Origin: CALGLS01 sp047626155
Lineage (GTDB): Bacteria > Bacteroidota > Bacteroidia > Chitinophagales > Saprospiraceae
Length of the DNA: 7,494 nucleotides
Assembly (NCBI GenBank): GCA_047626155.1
Contig: JBLHRR010000205.1
Span: forward strand, 1 to 7,494
Direction of reading: 5' to 3'
A model generated the notes under the pieces. It worked only from the letters and a program-made list of their open reading frames with translations, was not told the DNA's origin and made no database searches. The translations under genes were made by a program, and so were the position numbers. Of this stretch, positions 1 through 6,143 are shown piece by piece. Positions within the stretch are counted from its first letter, which is position 1. Each line of letters starts with the position of its first letter.

Positions 1-444
1 ACCAGTTTTAGAATTGATCACTGGAAACATGTTGTATTCCGCAGATTGGATATCCTCTCTCAGATAAAATAATCTACCCGCTCCACCAAAACGGACAGTC
101 ATAAAATCGAATAGTTTTTTCTTCAACTCGTATCCGTATTCATAACCAAAGCTCGTTTCAAATTGCGTTACCTTATGGTTGTCTCTAGCTTCACTTTTAA
201 ATAACAATCTCAATTCGTATTCACTGGAATGGGTCGCCTTTTCTTTTCTGAACGCAAAGCTTAGATGGTTGTATAGAAAAGCTGCGTCATCATCATGGTC
301 AAAATGCATTGGCGTTTGTCCAGAACTGGCGTAGAGGAAGTTGCCGTAGATCTTTAAACTGTTGTCGTTTTGCGCTGTGGCGAAATGGCTACATAAGACG
401 AAAGTCGTGAGCAAAATTAAATGGAGTGATTGAGTATTTGTCAT
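1..444 (-). CDS. Secreted protein, N-terminal 148 residues, probable outer-membrane beta-barrel (runs off left edge)
   Basis: The frame is open without a stop from an ATG at 444-442 to the window edge, so the C-terminus lies outside. The first 24 residues form a Sec signal peptide: a hydrophobic stretch (LHLILLTTFVL) and an A-T-A site giving cleavage before Q25. The mature part alternates polar and hydrophobic residues in short aromatic-rich stretches (LKIYGNFLYAS, YELRLLFKSEA, SFGYEYGYELKKKLFDF, MTVRFGGAGRLFYL), as in transmembrane beta-strands of an outer-membrane barrel. A His/Asp-rich loop (HFDHDDD, around residues 47-53) may bind metal or face outward, which is speculative. No family is recognised. 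It lies 205 bp behind the flavoprotein gene on the same strand, with repeats between, so separate transcription is likely. Confidence 0.72.
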   Translation of the reverse strand, partial: MTNTQSLHLILLTTFVLCSHFATAQNDNSLKIYGNFLYASSGQTPMHFDHDDDAAFLYNHLSFAFRKEKATHSSEYELRLLFKSEARDNHKVTQFETSFGYEYGYELKKKLFDFMTVRFGGAGRLFYLREDIQSAEYNMFPVINSKTG

Positions 445-490
445 TGTTCTTTTTTTAATAGCACTAAAGTACTATCTTAATGTACGTCGC

Positions 491-557
491 CCCTGCAGGG
501 CTGTACGCTGAAAAAACTTTATGTATGTTCCTGTTCTCCGCCTATCGTGCGGACAGG
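491..557. repeat. Palindrome and hairpin in the 445-649 intergenic region
   Basis: Two self-complementary units lie between the secreted-protein gene and the flavoprotein gene. The first is the perfect 10-bp palindrome CCCTGCAGGG at 491-500. The second is a hairpin: CCTG (530-533) pairs with CAGG (554-557) and TCCGC (537-541) with GCGGA (549-553), with a three-base bulge and a 7-base loop. Read on the minus strand, a T6 run (plus-strand A6 at 511-516) occurs well after the hairpin, too far for a classic intrinsic terminator. Short GC-rich palindromes of this type are often dispersed in Bacteroidota intergenic DNA, but copy number cannot be judged from this window. Confidence 0.5.
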
Positions 558-600
558 TTTGTGGTTTTATAAGAAATTTGAGGTGAAGCAAGAAACGTTG

Positions 601-645
601 CGTTTTCGTAGCACTCTCCACTCTCGTTGCGCCGTTGCGGTTACC
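601..645 (-). repeat. Dispersed intergenic repeat, copy 1 (GGTAACCGCAACGG type)
   Basis: On the minus strand, five bases after the flavoprotein stop codon, the sequence reads GGTAACCGCAACGG (plus 645-632), then several GCAACG-like repeats, then GTGCTACGAA (plus 614-605). Both blocks recur on the plus strand at 4555-4577, where they are nearly contiguous. A 14-base exact match plus a second 10-base match between two intergenic regions, and none in the genes, indicates a repeat family. The function is unknown; it may be a short non-autonomous element or REP-like sequence. Confidence 0.6.
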
Positions 646-649
646 CACT

Positions 650-1861
650 CTACGCAAGCTTCCCCGCAATATACCCCGTAGTCCAAGCCGCTTGAAAGTT
701 ATAACCGCCCGTAATGCCATCCACATCTAACAACTCCCCTACAAAATATAAATTCTTAACCGCCCGACTTTCCATCGTATTAAAATCAATAGACGCCAGA
801 CTGATTCCACCACAAGTCACAAACTCCTCTTTGAAGGTTGTCTTTCCTTTGACCTGATAAACATCATTGGTCAAAATCGTCATTAATTTGTTCAATCCCT
901 TTTTTCCAAGTTCTCCCCATTTCTTCCTTGGAGGCAATTCTGTTTTTACCAGAAGGTATTGCCATAAGCGATCCGGCAATAAATAAGGTCGATAATTTGA
1001 AAGTATTTTTTGGCTGTGATCGGAGGCTATGTTTATGAGTTCAGCAAGTACGGTTTCATTATTTTGGACATTGACCCAATTCACTTGCGCCTTGCATTCA
1101 TAATTCACTTCACTAAGGATTCTTGCACCGAAAGCGGAGAGTTTTAAAATCGCAGGGCCACTCATTCCCCAGTGAGTTATAAGCAAGGGACCATCTGACT
1201 TCAACTTGGTTCCTTGAATGTTAACCAGCGTCTTTTCTACTACGATGCCCATTAACTCACGTATGGATTCCGAGGGCATATTGAAGGTGAACAGCGATGG
1301 AACGGGTTCTACGATTTCATGTCCCATTTTCTCTAACCATGCTAGTCCAGTTCGTTTGGGGGAACCACCTGTAGCGACAATCACCTTGTCAAAAACCTCT
1401 GGTTCATGATTCTTTATATAGCTGATTTTCAATTGATTATCGATTGACTCAATCTCTTTCACCCCTTTACCCATTTGAATGGCAATGCCCAACTTCCGAC
1501 TCTCCTTTAAGAAACAATCAATGACCACTTGGGAATCTTGAGCTACGGGGAAGACACAATTGTCCTCCTGTATCATCAGACGAACACCCCTAGATTCAAA
1601 CCAGTCCATGGTATGCTGGGTGTTAAAAGTCCGGAAAGCTTTTTTGAGTTTTTTTTCTCCTCTGGGGTAAGCAGTAGACAAATCTTTGATGGACTTTGTT
1701 CCGTTGGTAACATTACATCTACCACCGCCGGAGATCTTCACTTTAGAAAGCAGCTTGGTCGTCTTTTCCAATATAGAAACTTCAGCATCCGGATGGTGCT
1801 CTTTAACAGATAAAGCCGCAAAAAATCCTGCGGCTCCTCCTCCTATGATGGCTACTTTCAT
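650..1861 (-). CDS. HI0933/YhiN-family FAD-dependent oxidoreductase (NAD(P)/FAD-binding flavoprotein)
   Basis: A 403-residue cytosolic flavoprotein of the HI0933/YhiN (BaiN-like, 'aminoacetone oxidase family') group, with the usual full length of about 400 residues. Visible motifs in order: the dinucleotide-binding GGGAAG at residues 7-12; the family signature SGGGRCNVTN at 44-53; the second nucleotide-contact motif ATGG at 163-166; LLITHWGMSGPAIL at 226-239; GGISL at 351-355; and the C-terminal FAD-contact segment GELLDVDGITGGYNFQ at 375-390. The ATG at 1861 puts the Rossmann strand directly at the N-terminus (MKVAIIGGG), as expected. The physiological substrate of most members is unknown, so no specific reaction is assigned. 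It has its own upstream promoter-like sequence and a terminator-like element separates it from the GNAT gene, so it is probably transcribed alone. All key motifs look intact. Confidence 0.93.
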   Translation of the reverse strand: MKVAIIGGGAAGFFAALSVKEHHPDAEVSILEKTTKLLSKVKISGGGRCNVTNGTKSIKDLSTAYPRGEKKLKKAFRTFNTQHTMDWFESRGVRLMIQEDNCVFPVAQDSQVVIDCFLKESRKLGIAIQMGKGVKEIESIDNQLKISYIKNHEPEVFDKVIVATGGSPKRTGLAWLEKMGHEIVEPVPSLFTFNMPSESIRELMGIVVEKTLVNIQGTKLKSDGPLLITHWGMSGPAILKLSAFGARILSEVNYECKAQVNWVNVQNNETVLAELINIASDHSQKILSNYRPYLLPDRLWQYLLVKTELPPRKKWGELGKKGLNKLMTILTNDVYQVKGKTTFKEEFVTCGGISLASIDFNTMESRAVKNLYFVGELLDVDGITGGYNFQAAWTTGYIAGKLA

Positions 1862-1865
1862 GCGG

Positions 1866-1900
1866 CGAAGGTAATGTTATATTTGGACATATTTAACAAA
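1866..1900 (-). promoter_or_regulatory. Bacteroidota-type promoter for the flavoprotein gene, very short leader
   Basis: On the minus strand TTTG (plus 1900-1897) is followed after 23 bases by TACCTTCG (plus 1873-1866), which matches the Bacteroidota -7 consensus TAnnTTTG at all but one defined position. The -7 box ends only four bases before the ATG (1861-1859), implying a leaderless or nearly leaderless transcript. The spacing is at the long end of the usual range, so the -33 assignment is weaker than the -7 box. Confidence 0.42.
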
Positions 1901-1913
1901 GTCAAGTGTAGAT

Positions 1914-2042
1914 AAAAAAGGGTGGATCAGGTCTTCCCTCTGTCGCGTTAATGAGGTGCGAAACAATAGTGACGAAAAACTATGATTTAACAAGCTGCGC
2001 ACATACGAATTAAGAAAACCATTATCTTACCTGATCCGCCTT
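1914..2042 (-). terminator. Nested inverted-repeat element, terminator-like, behind the GNAT gene
   Basis: GGATCAGGT (plus 1924-1932) and ACCTGATCC (2029-2037) are a perfect 9-bp inverted pair with partly complementary flanks, separated by 96 bases. Inside them, in correct nested order, lie TTAAT/ATTAA (1948-1952 with 2009-2013), GTGCG/CGCAC (1956-1960 with 1998-2002) and ATAGT/ACTAT (1966-1970 with 1979-1983), closing on an 8-base loop. On the minus strand the outer stem begins within a few bases of the GNAT stop codon and ends in CCC plus a T6 run (plus 1919-1914), the layout of an intrinsic terminator on a very long imperfect hairpin. It may equally be a miniature inverted-repeat element. 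It contains no credible ORF. Confidence 0.5.
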
Positions 2043-2044
2043 CA

Positions 2045-2575
2045 TCAACCCTCATCTACCCTTTTCTCAATATGATAACAATTATGTGGAACTCCTTCAT
2101 AGTCAAAGACACCTTGATTGGTCATACCTATTTTTGTAAGTATTTTGTTGGAAGCTATATTATTGACATCTGCCATTCCGTATATTTCGCTCAACCCAAG
2201 GTCATCGAAACCATAATCTAATGAAGCTATGGCCGCTTCGGTAGCAAATCCTTTACCCCAGAATTGTTTCCGCAAACGATAACCAACATCATGAAAGTTA
2301 ATCAACCCATTAATGTTTTCTCTGATGTATTTTAGACCTGCCCAGCCCATGACTTCGCCGGTTTCCTTTTCTTCTACAATCAGACGCGCGGTACCATCTG
2401 AATCATATTCGCCTTGGATCCTCCGAATAATTTGCTCCACTTCTTCAATGGATGCTACTGCTGGTACGTGCAAGTAAGTTAAGACTTCTGGGTCAGAGTC
2501 CAGTTGGAAAAGGGCGCCTGCGTCTTTCATTTCAAAGTGACGTAGAATTATGCGGTCTGTTTCTTTTAGTATCAT
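2045..2575 (-). CDS. GNAT-family N-acetyltransferase (RimJ/RimL-like)
   Basis: A 176-residue cytosolic acetyltransferase of the RimJ/RimL type, predicted to move an acetyl group from acetyl-CoA to an amine; the acceptor cannot be told from the sequence. It begins with the family's typical opening MILKETDRIILRHFEMKDA. The acetyl-CoA pyrophosphate loop is Q104-F-W-G-K-G-F-A111 within motif A (about 97-123, GYRLRKQFWGKGFATEA). N138-N-I-A-S142 followed by KILTKIGM (144-151) matches the conserved N..S...L.k.GF segment. GWAGLKYI (77-84) is the central beta-strand of the fold. The ATG at 2575 is preceded by a purine-rich stretch (GAAAAGAAAAA) and no strong Shine-Dalgarno. It lies 34 bp behind the small membrane-protein gene, so the two may be cotranscribed. 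Confidence 0.93.
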   Translation of the reverse strand: MILKETDRIILRHFEMKDAGALFQLDSDPEVLTYLHVPAVASIEEVEQIIRRIQGEYDSDGTARLIVEEKETGEVMGWAGLKYIRENINGLINFHDVGYRLRKQFWGKGFATEAAIASLDYGFDDLGLSEIYGMADVNNIASNKILTKIGMTNQGVFDYEGVPHNCYHIEKRVDEG

Positions 2576-2609
2576 TTTTTCTTTTCGTTATTATTAGTAT
2601 GTTGTGTTT

Positions 2610-3065
2610 TTATTTAAATCCAAAACATCGATTAAATCGTTTTTTCCATCTTAGCTCTTGAAAAATCCGGTACATCCAAACCATTGGAATCCACAATAGC
2701 AAAAGTAGTACAACAGTTGCAGAAATCAAATAAGCTCCTGCTAACAAGTATGTTCCATCTGTATTGACGGAAGTCCAACTCCATTCATAATTGTATCGCT
2801 CTGCAAGTAAACCCAATAAAGATATCAATAAAAGGAGGCTCCCAAAAATCCCCAGCCAAAAGGCTACTCGTTTTTTAAAAATGTAAATGGGCCGGAAAAC
2901 TTTCTTCCAGCGAATTTTCCATTTTTTGATTCCTTTGCCGGATCTGGATTTTACTACAACTTCTTTATACACCCCTTGAGAAATAGACGCAGCTGTAATT
3001 GGAAAAAGATCTTTTTGAGTAGTGGAAAAAAGAAGTATAAAAACGTTCAGTAGGAGATTCATCAT
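2610..3065 (-). CDS. Hypothetical small membrane protein
   Basis: No family is recognised. From the chosen ATG (3065-3063) the product has 151 residues: a hydrophobic N-terminus (LLLNVFILLF, residues 4-13) that could be a signal peptide or anchor, a strongly basic segment at about 39-66 (many Lys/Arg and Trp, e.g. KGIKKWKIRWKK), a membrane helix at about 67-87, a short Trp/Tyr-rich external loop (YNYEWSW), a second helix at about 106-131, and a basic tail. The charge pattern suggests that the basic segment and tail sit in the cytoplasm. The frame extends seven codons upstream to a TTG at 3086, but ATG is preferred; a second ATG follows directly at 3062. It precedes the GNAT gene by 34 bp on the same strand, a possible two-gene unit. 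Confidence 0.65.
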   Translation of the reverse strand: MMNLLLNVFILLFSTTQKDLFPITAASISQGVYKEVVVKSRSGKGIKKWKIRWKKVFRPIYIFKKRVAFWLGIFGSLLLLISLLGLLAERYNYEWSWTSVNTDGTYLLAGAYLISATVVLLLLLWIPMVWMYRIFQELRWKKRFNRCFGFK

Positions 3066-3155
3066 TTTGGAATTTAATAATACCAAAACAGAACTGAAAA
3101 GGAGTTGATTAATTGTTGGTTGGTTCTTTTTTAATGCAACACTATCTCCCCCTTG

Positions 3156-3862
3156 TCATTTACCTCCTAAATACACTTCCAACCCAAGACGAAAAACAAT
3201 ATCCTGAGAGGTGAAAAACTCACTGGTAGACCGAGGCATTATTTCTCCCCACTTACCTCCGAGATAAAAATCCAGTGCTACATTTTTAGTGATCCATCTG
3301 TTTGTGCCTAGACCTAAACTGGCAGATCGCTCTGTTGGACTAAACCCTTCGTCATCATTATCATCCTTCAAGTAACGGAAACATAACAATAGTCCCACTT
3401 CACCATAGAATACCCGTTTTGAATTGGGTTTGAAGTAGTATCGACCAAAAGGCTGCAATCCAAAATACCACTCCGCCAAGTCTATACATCTATGATGTTT
3501 ATTGAATACTGTTTGCGATGCAAAGGTTATAAAAAGGTCTCCATCCCAAGTTTGAAGTAACCTATATTATAGAACGGTGTCTTTGTAGAGATGGAATACT
3601 CTTCTGTATCTTTTAACAATTGTAGTCCGATGGAAAAGTTAAGGATTAGATTAGGATTTAGCCACACTTAAGTGAACATTCTCGAAACCGAAACCAGAGC
3701 CTGCTCCGATATCAACTAGATCATAATCTTTAGTTGTATCAGGTCTATCAGCCTTGTTCATTAGCAAAGTCCACAGCTTCCAGTACACGGATAAACGTTC
3801 ACTGGATTCCGTCAATTTCATCCTGCCTGTTGAGTCAACCGACAGGATAAAATCTCCGAGTT
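3156..3862 (-). pseudogene. Outer-membrane beta-barrel protein gene broken by two frameshifts
   Basis: Three consecutive minus-strand frame segments read as one beta-barrel protein. Segment A (from at least ATG 3821 to about 3660) gives DLVDIGAGSGFGFENVHLSV and then a stop. Segment B (3658 to 3531) continues with NPNLILNFSIGLQLL and NIGYFKLGMETF, then meets TAA at 3529-3527. Segment C (3530 to 3156) continues with ITFASQTVFNKHH, WYFGLQPFGRYYFKP and ends VFRLGLEVYLGGK, a typical C-terminal barrel strand. Adding one T to the T5 run at 3531-3535 joins B to C; a second shift near 3653-3662, beside an AAA run, joins A to B. The rebuilt product is about 220 residues and has no visible signal peptide, so the 5' end may also be lost. 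Segment C alone has only a TTG start. Sequencing error in homopolymers is the alternative to true decay. Confidence 0.7.
3820..3848 (-). other. Symmetric hairpin 14 bases behind the uridine kinase stop
   Basis: ATCCTG (3820-3825) pairs with CAGGAT (3843-3848) and GTTG (3829-3832) with CAAC (3836-3839), leaving a symmetric 3x3 internal loop and a 3-base apical loop. The position, just after the minus-strand uridine kinase stop (3863), fits a transcription end or 3' processing stem, but no T-run follows on the minus strand. It overlaps the first possible codons of the broken barrel gene, which suggests that gene's coding remnant really starts around 3821. Confidence 0.42.
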
Positions 3863-4483
3863 TTAACCCTTCAACTTAGCCTTCACAAAACTCAACATCA
3901 TATCAAAACCCGTTTCAAAATCCTTATTGTTATTAATAACGATATCAGCTTTCTCTCTGTGCGGCAGGATATATTTTTCAAACGAAGGCAACACATGCTT
4001 CTCATAGCGATATAAAACATCGTCTAATGGATAATTGCGTTCCACCTGATCCCTCTTGATGCGACGGATCACCTTCAAATTTTCTTTGGCGTGAAAGAAG
4101 ACCTTCATATCGCAGATTTTCCTGATTTTCTTATAGTGAAAAACAAACAAGCCTTCTACAATGATAATCGGAGCCGGTTGAAAAGTCAACATACTGGAAG
4201 TTGCCTCGTCGTTATTAAAGGTATATTTCGGTCTACTGACCACCTTTCCGGAAGCCAGCAGCTTAATATCCCGTTCAAAACTTTCCTTATCTATGGATTT
4301 GGGTAAATCATAATTGACGATGCCTTGTTTATCTACCTTTTGCTTGTCTTGAGGTAGATAATAATCGTCTTGCGAAATGATGCACAATTCCTTTTCTGAA
4401 AAGGCCTTTCTAATCTTATAAATAAAGGTAGTCTTGCCACAGCCGCTACCTCCTGTAATGCCGATAATGTATGGAGATTTCAT
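3863..4483 (-). CDS. udk: Uridine kinase (uridine/cytidine kinase)
   Basis: A 206-residue cytosolic P-loop kinase that phosphorylates uridine and cytidine to UMP and CMP (pyrimidine salvage); the length is normal for the bacterial enzyme. Walker A is GGSGCGKTT at residues 11-19. SQDDYY at 37-42 holds the catalytic Asp/Tyr region. NYDLPKSID at 57-65 and RPKYTF at 84-89 match conserved substrate-site segments. IIIVEGLFVF at 106-115 is the Walker B-like strand. RRIKRDQ at 140-146 is the lid with Arg residues, and ADIVINN at 179-185 is the typical C-terminal strand. ATG 4483 places the P-loop at the usual distance from the N-terminus. It is divergent from the nucleoside transporter across 219 bp, which supports a shared salvage role. 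No residue appears to be missing. Phosphoribulokinase is a related family, but length and motifs favour uridine kinase. Confidence 0.95.
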   Translation of the reverse strand: MKSPYIIGITGGSGCGKTTFIYKIRKAFSEKELCIISQDDYYLPQDKQKVDKQGIVNYDLPKSIDKESFERDIKLLASGKVVSRPKYTFNNDEATSSMLTFQPAPIIIVEGLFVFHYKKIRKICDMKVFFHAKENLKVIRRIKRDQVERNYPLDDVLYRYEKHVLPSFEKYILPHREKADIVINNNKDFETGFDMMLSFVKAKLKG

Positions 4484-4490
4484 ATGGCCG

Positions 4491-4521
4491 TAAAATTAAC
4501 CTTTACTCGCTAAGTTTCAAA
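4491..4521 (-). promoter_or_regulatory. Bacteroidota-type promoter for uridine kinase
   Basis: On the minus strand TTTG (plus 4521-4518) is followed after 19 bases by TAATTTTA (plus 4498-4491), which matches TAnnTTTG at all but the last defined base with ideal spacing. The -7 box ends seven bases before the ATG (4483-4481), again implying a very short untranslated leader. Confidence 0.5.
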
Positions 4522-4554
4522 TCTTTTTTTTTGCTTACATTTGGAAATAGTTAA

Positions 4555-4640
4555 GGTAACCGCAACGGTGCTACGAACTGCTACGTTTTTTCGAGCAAAT
4601 AAACGTTAAACCTTCTCTTCTTTGCGCCCTTGCGGTAAAA
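4555..4640 (+). repeat. Imperfect inverted-repeat element, copy 2 of the GGTAACCGCAACGG family
   Basis: The left end, GTAACCGCAACGGTGCTACGA, starts at 4556; the right end, TTTGCGCCCTTGCGGTAA, covers 4621-4638. The reverse complement of the right end (extended to 4618) matches the left end at about 16 of 21 positions, so the block is an 84-bp element with imperfect inverted ends. Its left end shares 14 exact bases (4555-4568) and GTGCTACGAA with the inverted copy at 601-645. It lies between the uridine kinase promoter and the transporter start. Repeats containing 'GCGCCcTTGCGGTAA' are familiar in Bacteroidota intergenic DNA (from memory). It may affect transcription of the transporter, but nothing here shows that. 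Confidence 0.6.
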
Positions 4641-4702
4641 CAATAGTTGGAGGAACGCCAACTTAATAAGAAATTAAACAAACAGAAAACGAACAATACA
4701 AC

Positions 4703-6091
4703 ATGGGAATCTTTACAGACATTATTAGAGGTAGTTTAGGAATTGCGGTTCTACTAGGCATTTGTTATTTACTTAGCGCAAGCAAGAAGGACATAAATTG
4801 GACCTTGGTCGCCAAAGGGATCGGCCTCCAATTCTTTCTTGCCTTGATTCTCCTCTACGTTCCCTTCGTCAATTCCGCTTTCGATGCCGTTTCTTCCTTT
4901 TTCGTAGGTATCTTAAACTTCTCCAATGCCGGAGCGGAGTTTCTCTTTGGATCCATTGTCTCTAGTATGGATACCTTCGGGTTCATCTTCGCCTTTCAGG
5001 TACTACCAACCATTGTTTTCTTCGCCGCCTTTAGTGCGATGCTCTACTATCTTGGCATTCTTCAAAAGATCGTATTTGTTTTTGCCTGGGTCATGAAAAA
5101 GGTTTTAAACTTATCCGGCTCGGAATCTTTAGCTGCTGCTGCAAATGTATTTATAGGTCAGACGGAGGCGCCACTTGTGGTTAAACCTTATTTGGAGGGG
5201 ATGACCAAATCTGAACTCCTTTGTCTGATGACGGGAGGAATGGCAACCATCGCTGGGGCTGTTTTTGCCGCCTATGTCAATTTGCTTGGAGATTCTTTCG
5301 CAGTTACGGAGGGTCTTTCGCCGGAAGCAGCAAAAGTGGCCATCGATCTTTCAAGAAATTTATTTGCAAAGCACCTTTTGATGGCGAGTATCATTTCTGC
5401 GCCAGCAGCCATAGTCGCTTCCAAAATCATATATCCTGAGCTTACGCCAGAATTGGTAAACAAAGACTTTTCGGTCCCTAAAGATAAAATCGGAAGTAAT
5501 TTGTTAGAAGCCATTGCCATTGGTACGACTGATGGAATCAAATTAGCAGTAAATGTTGGAGCCATGTTGTTGGTTTTTACCGCTCTTGTCGCCATGGTCA
5601 ATTATATTCTTACCGATCTGATCGGTTATTATACGCCCATCAATGGTTGGGTTTCCGGCCTAGCAGGTTGGTTGGTAGAAAACGGTTATCAGGTACCTAA
5701 AGGCGCCATGCAAGGTTTGAACTTAGAATTCTTATTGGGGATCATCTTCGCTCCTATTTCTTGGTTGCTGGGTGTTCCGGGTTCTGATGTCTTCATTGTA
5801 GCTCAATTGTTAGGAACCAAGACTGTTTTGAATGAATTCTTCGGTTATCTGGAATTGGCGAATTATACCTCTGTCCTTTCTACTAAAGCCATCATCATAT
5901 CGACTTATGCGCTTTGTGGTTTTTCTAACTTCGCTTCTATTGGGATTCAGATTGGTGGAATTGGGGCTATTGCGCCAGGGCAGCGGGCTACCTTGGCTGC
6001 GTTTGGGGTGCGGGCTTTGATTGGTGGGACGGTTGCTTGTTTTATTACGGCGGCTATTGCGGGGATGTTGGTTAGGGATTTGAGTTTTTAG
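4703..6091 (+). CDS. nupC: Concentrative nucleoside transporter (CNT / NupC family)
   Basis: A 462-residue inner-membrane protein of the CNT family, which couples nucleoside uptake to a sodium or proton gradient. Family signatures in order: GQTEAPLVVKPYLEGMTKSE (152-171), the HP1 substrate/ion-binding hairpin; LMTGGMATIAGAVFAAYV (175-192); IGTTDGIKLAVNVGAMLLVF (273-292); GVPGSDVFIVAQLLGTK (357-373) and TVLNEFFGYLEL (374-385), whose Asn-Glu contacts the nucleoside; and TYALCGFSNFASIGIQIGG (401-419), with the N409/S412 pair of the second binding motif. Hydrophobic segments at about 8-26, 36-56, 92-114, 118-135, 172-195, 223-243, 283-303, 341-357, 395-420 and 434-455 fit the CNT topology. The ATG at 4703 has an A-rich leader without Shine-Dalgarno. 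The divergent uridine kinase argues for pyrimidine nucleosides as substrate. Codon choice drifts in the last 50 codons toward GGG, GCG and TTG, unlike the C-ending codons of the 5' part. Confidence 0.94.
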   Translation: MGIFTDIIRGSLGIAVLLGICYLLSASKKDINWTLVAKGIGLQFFLALILLYVPFVNSAFDAVSSFFVGILNFSNAGAEFLFGSIVSSMDTFGFIFAFQVLPTIVFFAAFSAMLYYLGILQKIVFVFAWVMKKVLNLSGSESLAAAANVFIGQTEAPLVVKPYLEGMTKSELLCLMTGGMATIAGAVFAAYVNLLGDSFAVTEGLSPEAAKVAIDLSRNLFAKHLLMASIISAPAAIVASKIIYPELTPELVNKDFSVPKDKIGSNLLEAIAIGTTDGIKLAVNVGAMLLVFTALVAMVNYILTDLIGYYTPINGWVSGLAGWLVENGYQVPKGAMQGLNLEFLLGIIFAPISWLLGVPGSDVFIVAQLLGTKTVLNEFFGYLELANYTSVLSTKAIIISTYALCGFSNFASIGIQIGGIGAIAPGQRATLAAFGVRALIGGTVACFITAAIAGMLVRDLSF

Positions 6092-6143
6092 GGGATGGAG
6101 CGTTTAGACTGTTGTTCTTGACAAGTTGAAATATAAATAATCA

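Noticed and set aside
472..726. 84-codon minus-strand ORF starting inside the flavoprotein 3' end
   Set aside because: It overlaps the flavoprotein in another frame and then translates intergenic repeats and hairpins; the Arg-rich product is typical of spurious ORFs over such repeats.
1218..1874. Three plus-strand ORFs opposite the flavoprotein gene
   Set aside because: They are antisense shadows of a gene with strong family motifs, and their own translations show no domain.
2582..2625. Promoter for the GNAT gene in the 34-bp gap
   Set aside because: There is a TTTG upstream but no TAnnTTTG-like -7 box at usable spacing; cotranscription with the membrane-protein gene is simpler.
2452..2661. 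Plus-strand ORF across the GNAT/membrane-protein junction
   Set aside because: It is antisense to two minus-strand genes, with no start context or recognisable domain.
3156..3479. A complete 107-residue gene starting at TTG 3479
   Set aside because: The frame continues upstream in good coding sequence past the TTG, with no signal peptide at that point, so it is better read as the last segment of the broken barrel gene.
4621..4654. Promoter for the transporter: TTTG at 4621-4624 and TAGTTGGA 19 bases later
   Set aside because: The spacing is good, but the -7 box matches TAnnTTTG poorly and the TTTG belongs to the repeat element. It is not strong enough to list.
5221..6020. ORFs on both strands inside the nucleoside transporter
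   Set aside because: They are out-of-frame or antisense readings of a clear CNT gene.
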